From the NCBI GenBank assembly GCA_963921825.1, contig OY997589.1, positions 15,087,735 to 15,151,734 on the forward strand: 64,000 nt of DNA, read 5' to 3'. The translations under genes and the position numbers were made by a program. How positions within the stretch are numbered: the first letter of the stretch is position 1; each line of letters starts with the position of its first letter. Below the pieces are notes generated by a model. The model did no database searches, was not told where the DNA came from, and was given only the letters and a program-made list of their open reading frames with translations. Of the stretch, positions 55,621 through 64,000 are shown one piece after another. The DNA is from Erodium maritimum. Its lineage: Eukaryota; Streptophyta; Magnoliopsida; Geraniales; Geraniaceae.

Positions 55621-58600
55621 CGTAAGAACCACGTCCGGTCAACGCCGGTTGCCGGTCAAACCGACGAAAAACGGAATTAAAGTCAAATTCTGTTATTTAC
55701 TCAAATAAGCACAGGGTTGACCCCGAGGGTCATTTCGGACCTTTAGAGAACTCTAAAGCGATCAAGTTAGGTCCGGAAAGCTTAGGACAACTTTGGGACG
55801 AATTTGGGAAAGTTTGACTTTTCACCGAAAAAGTCAACCGGTGACGTTTGGGTCGCCCGGGACTTATTCGGGACCCAAAAAACTTAACCGTCGTTACGGC
55901 TAGCTTAATTGGGTCATTTCCTTGCAAATAAGGGTTTTCGTGAAAAAGTCAATTTCGGGTCGAACGGGTTCAAAATTGGAGTTTATCGGATTTTAAATTA
56001 TTGGGCTGAGATATTTATGAGTGGAGATGGACCTCACTTGGACACTTGTCCCTAACTCCTTGGAAGAGAGAAAAGTGTGAGAAAAGACACTTTTGACTTT
56101 ACTTTATCACTAGAAGACGAAATAAGGAAAAATGAGCCTTTAAATCTACTTTTTGAACCCAAATTTCAGCACTTTTCATTGATTAACGAAAATTTGAGGT
56201 TATAGAGAGAGAATGAGAGCCTCCATTGTTGAAGAGAAAGAAGAAGAGAAGAAGAAGAGGAAAAAGGGTCATCTCTCATGGATTCTACCACCAAAACCCT
56301 CCAATTTCTTCGTATTCTTCATCCTCTTCTCATTCCCAAAGGTAAGAACCCAACCTTTTTTCATTTTGATGAACTTTAGTTTATGGGTCTTGTAGGATTT
56401 AGATGAAATTGGATTGGGTCTTGTTGGAAATGAGAAATCCTTGGTGGAATTGAGAGTATAATGGAAAGAAATGGGTGATTAGAAGAATTGGATAAAATCC
56501 TAATTTTGGAATTGGGGGAAATGTGAAATTGTAGCTAATCTTGAATGTTTTTAGTTGAAACATGATGGATTAAGGACCTAGAGCTCGTTTGGGACGTTTT
56601 GGGAGAAAAGGTGAAGTTTTCCGGCGACCGGAGGCTCGCCGGAGGTCAGGCCGGTCACCGGAGGTTCGACCACGATGGGTCGGTGGTGGGGACATCGAGA
56701 TCCGAGCCTTGCTTCGGGATTCGGACCGTGCCTCGGGTTCCAAACCGTGCCTCGGGTCCCAAGCCTCGGGTTTCGTTGTGTGTGGTGCCCGGTTGGGTGT
56801 CCTTCCGCTTTGATCGACTTTGGACTAGTATTGAGTTTTTTGTGTTACGTTGTTAACTTAGAGTCTGATTTGTTCGTGGAGAAGGAGGAAGCTAGTCAAG
56901 TCGTCAATGCTAGATTGGATTAAGGAAAGTAGCGGTTACTTGTTCAATTAAGGAAAGTTACTAGAATTGCATATAGGATAAGAGTAACCGGAATAATTGT
57001 AGAATCACATGTAGGATGTGAATAACTAGTGTAGTCGTTTAAAATGTGGAATCACTTGCGGGCCATGTCCTGCCCGTAGGTTTGGGACTTGTCGTGCTGT
57101 AGAATTGCATGTGGGCCATGTCGCGCCCGTATGATTGTGTGATGGTTGTGCTTTACCTGTGTGAATGTTATTGTTGAACTCTTGCCTTGTGACATGTTTG
57201 AGGCGCTGTATGTGGGTGAGCTTCGTGCGCTATGTGAATTGATGATTAAGATGGCATGCTATGTGAATTGTGTTATGAGTAAGCAGTTGTAATAAGTGCA
57301 GTATTATTGGTGGTTTTATGGATGGTTGGGATGATTTATAAACCGATGTTGTGTGTTCCGGTATAATTTGTACCCCGATGTTGTGTGTTCCGGGATGATA
57401 TCTAGGTCGATGTTGTGTGTTCCGGTATGATATGTTTAAGCCGCGTTGTGTGATCCGGCGTATTATTGGATACTTACTGTGTGTGTGTGTTTGCTAATGA
57501 TTTACTGTGTGTGTTGCTATTGTTTTACTGTGTGTATTTACTCGGTCATTCATTTGAGATATGGTTTGAGTGTGAATATTGAGTAATCGATGATTGTTGA
57601 GTAGGGTTGATTTCACACGTTAAGTGTGGTTATTGGGTAAGTATTGTGATAAAACGATGTTGTGGTTATGTGAGGTTGGCTATGATTGTGATTGTGATTG
57701 TGTGTTTTTCTGAGAATGATTGACTGGTTGTACGCTGGAGATGTTGAGATCGTGTGGGCGTTGAGTAATGTATGATTTGTTTGGTCTTGTGTGATTGATA
57801 CGGTGATACGTGGTTGTGCTTGTGATTGATCGTCCGTGATGAGGTAGGCCCACCTTTCGACCACAGGTCGGTAAAGTGTTGCAATCGTTCCGCGATGAAG
57901 TGGTTGCCAGCCTCCGACTAGCTATCGGGAAAATGTGCGATGGGTCTCGCGAGGAGGTCGACCGCTTTTCCAGACTGTGTGTCGTGGTAAGTGCGTGGGT
58001 TATCGCCAGACCCAGTCGGGTTGCTACCGGAAACCGAGCAGGAGGTGGTTTAATGTTTGTGTTTGGATGCCTTATGTATTGTTCGGTTGTTACTGTGTGT
58101 GTTGACTAGTTTTGGTTCGTTGTGGTTATTTATGCCTGTTATATGATTTTCGTGTGACTTGGGTGATAACGTTTTGGGTGTTTGGTAATGGACCGTATGA
58201 CTGTATGGCATCGGGTATGAGTTGTGGTTGATGAGTTCCTGTGTGAAATAGGTGGTGCAGGTTTGGTTGTTGAGAACCGTCCTCGTGACGGTTTGGTGTC
58301 AGGTATGAGGTGTGACTGGTTCCTCCGTTTTCAACTGTTGTGTTTGCAACTAGTGTCGCTGTAGATATTTCCGCTGTATGTGTGTTTCTTTGACTTGGAT
58401 CAAGTGTCGATATTTGTGTTTTCTTGATTGATTTCGTTAGTTGTTTTGGTTTACTAGTATGCCATATTTGGACGGGTATCCGTGGTGGTGAGCAATATGC
58501 TCACCCCCTTTACTACTTTTTCCTACTGAGCGAAACGTTCATCCCCTTCACTACTGTTCCTACAGGTTTTTATCGTGATTTGGTTTAGAGGACGTCTCGG

Positions 58601-58850
58601 AGCTTGGGAGTTTAGCGAGAGTTTGGGTGTCATTTACCTAGTAGAGACGTACTCCTTTTGTCTTGAACATGTTGATTTTAGAACTCGAGCTTTGGACTCA
58701 TTTGTTTTTATTTATCGGTTCTGGATTATTTTATGAAATTTGGATTTCAAAATGCTTTTCCGTTAATATTTTTCGGCTTGTGAAACGGTCTCCTTTTAAA
58801 TTTATGGTTCACGTCTCGATTCCGGTCAAAACCGGATTTGGGACTTGACA
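55621..58850 (+). mobile_element. Solo LTR, copy G (3230 bp) with exact 5-bp target duplication
   Basis: It starts CGTAAGAACCACG, so the usual first T is C, and ends GGGACTTGACA. It is flanked by tggac at 55616-55620 and 58851-58855. Donor AAAG|GTAAG has its GT at 56342 and acceptor CCTACAG ends at 58565 (2224-nt predicted intron). The hairpin TGAGCG-AAA-CGTTCA is at 58527-58541, with a changed but still pairing stem. Tandem units of the TCGGTAAA type lie at 57846-57960. It is a divergent copy. Confidence 0.9.
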
Positions 58851-58855
58851 TGGAC

Positions 58856-59054
58856 TATCTTCAGTTGCCAAAATGTCCATCTAAAAGTTTAAGGAATTTG
58901 CAGCGGTGAAACTTTGTAGGAACTTGTGTAATTTTGTTTCTTTGGGGGAGTATGTTACAAATGCCTTATCGATGCTGATCGAGGCATCTCCTGATCACAG
59001 TGGTCCCTCAACAACTAGTATCTTTATTTCTAATATAAAAAAGCGATTTCACCA
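58856..59054 (+). other. Right flank of the LTR G insertion, unidentified
   Basis: About 200 bp with a short frame (MKLCRNLCNFVSLGEYVTNA) from 58906 that runs on into the retroposon. No recognisable motif. It continues the sequence left of 55616. Confidence 0.35.
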
Positions 59055-59068
59055 AATTTATAGGATTT

Positions 59069-59791
59069 TTTTTGATAAGCGAAAGTTTATTGAATCTTTG
59101 CTTTCCCAAGACAGGAAAACAAGGATGGAGATCAACCTCAGAAAGGGATCATCCCAAGGTTGAAACAGGCTCAAAAGAGCAACGAGACATATAAGCCTCA
59201 AATACGGAAAACAACAAAACAAAACTATAGCAAACAAAACGAATCCTAGCCTACTTCTTACTCGGGTCCAAGCAGGAAAACATGTTAGAGACCGAGACAA
59301 GGCTTATAGCTTTTTCTGTCGGCACAGGGGAAACCTCGTCGTTACTACCCTCGACGTGTTCCAGCATAAGATGCGGGTTAACCTGATCAAGCACCAACGA
59401 ACCAAGGTTAACATCCCCTTTTCCAACCTTCGAGCGATAGCTCCAATCACCCTAGCTATTTTTTGTTGCAATGTCAACCGTAAAACTTTCGGAATTGCCT
59501 CCTTTATCATTAGAGATCTTGGCTCTAGTCTGATAAAAAAAACTGGAGGAACAATTGTCTTTTTTGACTGACCCTTTTTCGGACGACCTCGTCTCTTTGG
59601 TTCTCCCTTAATCGGGGGTTTAGACAAAGCTTCCTTCCATGGGCTGCCTTGAAACCCAACGACCAAATCCCGAGTTTCGTCCAAAAAAGCCATCCCAAGA
59701 ATGCTACGGACTGTTGGCCCCGCCACCTCTGACTCTATATTTTGGGCCTCCTCACCTTGGGCCTCAAAACCGGCCTGAGATCCAATCTCAC
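59069..59791 (-). mobile_element. Short LINE-type retroposon (723 bp) with 14-bp target duplication
   Basis: AATTTATAGGATTT occurs at 59055-59068 and 59792-59805. A poly(T) follows the left copy, so the insertion is in the minus orientation. Size is far below a full LINE, so it is truncated or internally deleted. The 5' part carries an AT-hook-containing frame. Confidence 0.85.
59304..59791 (-). pseudogene. AT-hook-containing reading frame in the short retroposon
   Basis: The minus-strand frame reads IESEVAGPTVRSILGMAF, then an AT-hook KRRGRPKKGQSKK, then a hydrophobic and basic C-terminal part. The frame extends 5' past the element into the target duplication, so the true start is inside. 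AT-hook (RGRPKK) segments occur in the linker after plant LINE ORF1 domains, so it is probably an ORF1/linker remnant. No DUF4283 or knuckle is left. Confidence 0.45.
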
Positions 59792-59885
59792 AATTTATAG
59801 GATTTGAACATATCAAATATAAGTTAATTTCTTTGTATTCTATCCCGTGAAAAAGATGTAACGTCTAGGGTTTGTATATGAAATC

Positions 59886-60477
59886 GTGGCATCGCCGCCC
59901 AACCAAGGTTGGATTGCCCTCCGCCTCCCCAATCCTTCACTTCTCCACTCCAACCTATCCGTCGACTTTCAAGCCTCGGACGACCTGGTGGAAGAGGCCT
60001 TGAAACTATCCATGGGAAATTGGGGATGGTTCCCCTACGAGGAAAATGACGATGACGTTATTGTGGTGGTGGCAGAAGCAGATGCGACAATGGATGACAC
60101 TTTGTATAGATATGCTCTCGTGGGACGTTTCCTCTCTTAGAAACACTTCAACTCGAGGGAGCCCCTCGCATGCAATCGGAGGCACTGTGTTTCTAACACA
60201 TGCAGAACATCCGACAACTTAGATTCATGGTATCATAGCCTCAGCTCTGATCGGAGGTACTCTCAAGCTCACGTCTATGACATATGAGTTGAGAGGACTA
60301 CATGTGGGTTCGGTTACAACTAGATTTCATCACATTCGTCGGTTTCTAAAGTGTACCCGCAGTCAATCAGGGTGCGGCTCCAATATGAGCGACTGTCGGA
60401 CATCTGCTATCGTTGCGACTGCTTTATTCACGCTTTCTATGAATGCAAGGCAAACCTTTCAAGAGTGGGGCCAATAG
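59886..60477 (+). pseudogene. LINE ORF1 (copy E): DUF4283 N-terminus and CCHC knuckle in different frames
   Basis: The 59886-60140 frame (GTG start; no ATG is obvious) reads SDDLVEEALKLSMGNWGWFP, then a run of acidic residues and TLYRYALVGRFLS, the start of DUF4283 in plant LINE ORF1. It stops at TAG 60138. In another frame near 60370-60450 the sequence encodes VRLQYERLSDICYRCDCFIHA, then FYEC, a CX2CX4HX4C knuckle with ligands kept. Frameshifts between them make it dead. Confidence 0.6.
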
Positions 60478-60852
60478 AGCTATAGTTCGATCTATGCCTC
60501 AAGGTCTCGATGAGGCCTAATGTGAAGGGCCTTATCCGGACATACTAGGTGGCACGTCCGACATTACCTTCCCAACGAAATGGGTAGGACCGTGGACTAC
60601 TGACATTGGTATTGTGGATACACGAGTATATCCAGAGGAAACTGGCACTAACACCACCAACTCACCTAAAATTGACAACCCATCAGGTTTCCCTTCTCTG
60701 TAGGTGGGGATAGACAACCACTACACATCGGAGCTTGATTACCTCACTAAGATGGTCTCATGAGGGGGGTTTCAAAGGGGGGAGAAACTGGATCACTAAG
60801 CTTTATCACCTGACTAATGAAGGTCAAGAGGGCAGAGTAAGTTTGAATGATT

Positions 60853-60875
60853 GGGGGGGGGGGGGGGGGGGGGGG
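60853..60875 (+). repeat. Homopolymer run of 23 G
   Basis: Positions 60853-60875 are 23 consecutive G, in the linker of the LINE ORF1 remnant. Such a run can arise by slippage, and its length may be mis-called. Confidence 0.9.
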
Positions 60876-61120
60876 CACACCACACCTCCACCTCTATACC
60901 CTACTAACCCAATCACTAATACCCGTACCCCGACCACCACGATGCCACCTCTTCAGAGATGCGGTCGACATCATAGTGACGGAAGAGGGAGGAGCCCCTA
61001 GTGGGCCATTTGCTCAACCTAGGACCCATAAACGCACAAGGTGGAAGGCTAGTGCTAGGGACAAAGCCCAACAAGCTTATGCGTTTGAAGGTCCAGTTGA
61101 AGAAATGTACTTTTAAGGTG

Positions 61121-64000
61121 TGTCATGCCCTAAGTCCGGTTCTGACCGGACTCGAGACATGAACTAAAATAACAATAAATAAAATAAACTTTAACAAAAT
61201 AAGTCTCCGAATATAATTTCAAAACCAACAATTGCAATAACGCGGGTCAAAGTTCGAAAACCGAATAGTAAAAAGTTTAATACAAAAAAAATATGTCTCT
61301 ATAAGATCCAACAAAACTGAGACTCTCTCTAGCTCCCAAGCTGACGAGACGTCCTCTAAACCAACTCACGATCGAAAACCTGTAAAACAGTAATGAAGGG
61401 GGTGAGCTTTCGCTCAGTAGGAAAATGTAGTTAAAGCGATGAACTATCCGCTCACCACCACGAGTAACTGTCCAATTAGGGCATACTAATAAGCACAATA
61501 ACTATGAATCAATTAAAAACGTAACCCAAGATAACGCTTGACCTTTACTCGGGTGCAACCCGCAAATCAACCTCGACACTGAACCGAACTCATACCACTT
61601 TTCTTCAACTATATCCTTAACCACTATCACCCAATCAAGTCTCAATGGAAAACGACCACGGTTATCTCACAACCGACCACACGTGCGAAGTCGCACGGCA
61701 ATACATCAAACTCAGGTAAATCTGTATTTCAAATCACAGAAGATCATATAGCATGCATAAGCAGTCACATCAGTCAACACAGATCAACACACAGAATAAT
61801 ATCATAACAATCACTGCCACCTATGATATTCCAGAGCAATGCGCTGGCTCATCAACAGCCCGACTTATCATGTCGTCCGAACTCACATCGGCCTGGACAT
61901 CTTCTCGGAACAAGGCTCCTCGGGGTACCTCATAATATAGCGGACCGGAATCCTCCGTCGGTCAGGTATATCTTCCTGTAGCACGGGGCACAAGTCACAT
62001 CACACGTACCATCCCGGGGTACGGTCTAAACATTGCTCTGAAATACCCTCTTCGGCTCTAAATCCCCTGTACCGTAATCACACATGCACACAGGTATCGC
62101 ACCGGAACCAAGTCCTCCGCCTAGATATCCTATACCGGAATCCTCCACGGCATAGATATCATACCGGAAGCCTCGGTCTAGATATCTATATCGGAACCAC
62201 CATCGATATAGATATCGGAACGGAACACATCGCCTCGGAACATATCGTAACGGAACTGGCACAACATCCACCACGATATCGGACCGGAATAACATCATCA
62301 AACATCTCCTACTGAACGCATCATCGGTCTAGACATCATATACTAGAATCCTCCGCCGGTATAGGTGTCACATCGGAACACACCATCGGTCTAGATACCT
62401 ATATCGGAATCCTCCATCGGTATAGGCATCCTACCGGAACACACGGTATATCATTACCAACCAAACTTACCGGAACACATCACATCGGTCTATCAATCAC
62501 CCGATCATATCACAGGGCAGTAATTCACATCATACCACACGTATCATACCAGGCATATCATACCAACATATCGTACCGAGCCTATCATATCATGATCCTA
62601 GATTCAACAAGAGATATACTACACATCAAGCATTACAAGTCACCAATTCACAACAACACAACCAACACGCAATCCTACGGGCCCAATCAGAGACCCACAT
62701 ATGATACTACAGCACAACAATTACCAAACCTACAGGCACGACATGACCCGCAAGTTATCCCACATTTTACACGGCTACATTCGTTCCTCACATCCTACAT
62801 GCAAATCTACAATTATACCAAGTATTCATAACCTATATGCATACTAGTAACTTTCCGCAATTAAACCGGTATTCGCTACTTTCCCCTACCTCAATCGCTA
62901 TCCAAACGCTTAGTCAACGCGAGTGGCCTAGTAGCCTCCTCCGTCGTGCTCGGGTCCAACGTCTATGATCACAAAGCAATCCGAGAATTAATGCTAATTC
63001 AAGTGTGGTTTAAAGAGAGAAATATCTAATTAACCCCCAATAGCTCAACTTGTCAAATGGGCCCGGAAGGCTCATTTTGCCCGGAATCTGGAAAACGTCC
63101 CTCGGGACTCCGAAAATTTCCCTTTTCGTCTCTATCAATCCTAGTTAAATTTACTTGTTCCATCGCATTTGATGGAATCAAATTCCGAGGTCCGAGCGTT
63201 CTAAATTCGCAATTAAAGTTTCTAATCGTATTTCCTGAAATCACACGAATCACTTTCATAATTCGTTTCGGACGTGAAATTATCGACCCGGGATTCACCC
63301 AAAACCACCCAAACATGGCACAACCAAACCCCGGCACAAGTTACTTTCAATTTCTATATGATTAAGAGTAAATCAAACACATTAGTCCAACTACTCACTA
63401 ATTAATAAAAAAACAATGATAGTGAGACAGCTACTTAGTATCTATTGTATGGGCTGTATCAGTGATATTATTTCAGATGGTTTAGTACTTCAAAGTAGGA
63501 CAAATTTCAGCACACTCCTAAATTTTCATGGAACTTAAAAAAGGTTTGATGATAGGCTCATACTAAAGGACTTTGGGATCATATCTAGTTGGTTGCTAAC
63601 TTAATATTGTTTCCTACGATACTGAAGGTTGTAGAATATGACCTGTAAGTGACATATTTCCATCACATTCTAGATAAAATCACATATAGACATAATATAT
63701 TCTTAAATTTGCTAATAAGCAAAAAAATTTACACAGGAAGGATAGAGCACAAATATTTGAATTCAAACAAAGACAGAAATCAATCTATGGGTGAAGTGAA
63801 TCTGTGTTTCATCATCAATCTCCATTTTTCTCCCTAACTTATCTAATTAAACATTAAGAACCTTAAATTTCTAAGACCCAAGTCTATTTCATGTCTTTTC
63901 TATCAAATCCATAATCCCAACTTCATCAAAAATGGGGTTTCAAAGAGTACCTTAAGAATGAAGAGAGGGTGCGAATGAGTGTGTTTTGGAGTAGATTAGT
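61121..64000 (-). mobile_element. LTR family member, copy H (cut by window edge)
   Basis: It reads TGTCATGCCCTAAGTCCGG, the reverse of the family end. The acceptor-like GTTTTACAG is complementary to 61381-61389 and the hairpin TGAGC-TTTC-GCTCA is at 61403-61416 on the plus strand (GAAA loop on the sense strand). Tandem CGGTCTAGATATC and CGGAATCCTCC units fill 61890-62460. The match to copy F ends near 63360. After 63840 sequence similar to copies F and G resumes (ACTTCATCAAAAATGGGG against their TTTCATC/TTGATGAA regions), so the element probably continues past the window. Confidence 0.8.
63363..63830. other. Possible insertion inside LTR copy H
   Basis: About 470 bp without similarity to copies F or G at this point, between matching stretches. 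AT-rich, with only a 62-codon chance ORF (63649-63837). It may be a nested small element or a locally diverged part of the LTR. Confidence 0.35.

Larger units (their letters stand above)
59860..61120 (+). mobile_element. LINE ORF1 fragment, copy E, cut by LTR H
   Basis: A different LINE lineage from copies A-D. The plus strand shows the start of a DUF4283 domain and, 250 bp on, a zf-CCHC_4 knuckle, then a Thr/Pro-rich linker and a basic segment (THKRTRWKASARDKAQQ). It stops at 61120 where LTR H begins. The segment aggtg (61116-61120) is the candidate left target duplication of LTR H. Confidence 0.65.

Overview
The window reads as repeat-rich nuclear DNA of a flowering plant, probably a eudicot. 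Evidence: long AT-rich stretches, plant-type LTR, LINE and Mutator-like elements, a tRNA-Met-type primer binding site, a PIF/Harbinger-associated SANT-like gene and an intronless DUF241-type gene. I saw no rRNA or tRNA gene, CRISPR array, organelle block or bacterial operon. Only one gene looks intact and host-like, the DUF241-family gene at 34361-35266. Nearly everything else is transposable-element DNA, much of it nested.

The dominant family is a set of eight large LTR-like units (seven complete or nearly so at one or both ends, 2.7-3.3 kb) running from TGTAAGAACCGCC to GGGGCGTGACA: 1-967(-, cut by the window), 6446-9412(+), 11925-14643(+), 19415-22354(-), 35907-38601(+), 39083-42410(+), 55621-58850(+) and 61121-64000(-, cut by the window). 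Three have exact 5-bp target duplications (acccg, taacc, tggac). None has internal retrotransposon sequence next to it, so they behave as solo LTRs. They keep a splice-donor-like site in the first third, an acceptor-like site near the end and a small hairpin just before the acceptor.

The second family is four copies of a roughly 2.4-2.5 kb LINE derivative that carries ORF1 only (DUF4283 domain plus CCHC knuckle) and a shared 3' tail with no ORF2: 4949-10420(-, split by a solo LTR), 43383-45882(-), 45999-48397(+) and 48685-51076(+). Other LINE pieces are an ORF2 C-terminus (zf-RVT plus RNase H) at 23393-24684(-), a degenerate ORF1 at 59860-61120(+), and short retroposons at 18629-22541(-) and 59069-59791(-), both with long target duplications.

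Other elements: a complete Ty1/copia element at 24689-33146 with two 1687-bp LTRs, a gatca target duplication, and a badly decayed interior; a non-autonomous Mutator-like element at 51102-53051 with TIRs of about 320-350 bp, an exact 9-bp duplication and a GC-rich cargo; a foldback-like element with internal satellite repeats at 10900-11645; and PIF/Harbinger-like pieces at 968-1632 and 17481-18628.

The history is mostly insertion into older insertions: solo LTRs split two LINE-type elements, truncate a Harbinger gene and interrupt other retroposons. No new multi-gene system is visible. The most unusual signals are the ORF1-only LINE family, the conserved intron-like structure of the LTR family, and the contrast between a dead copia interior and near-identical LTRs. 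Similarities and difference counts are by eye and approximate.
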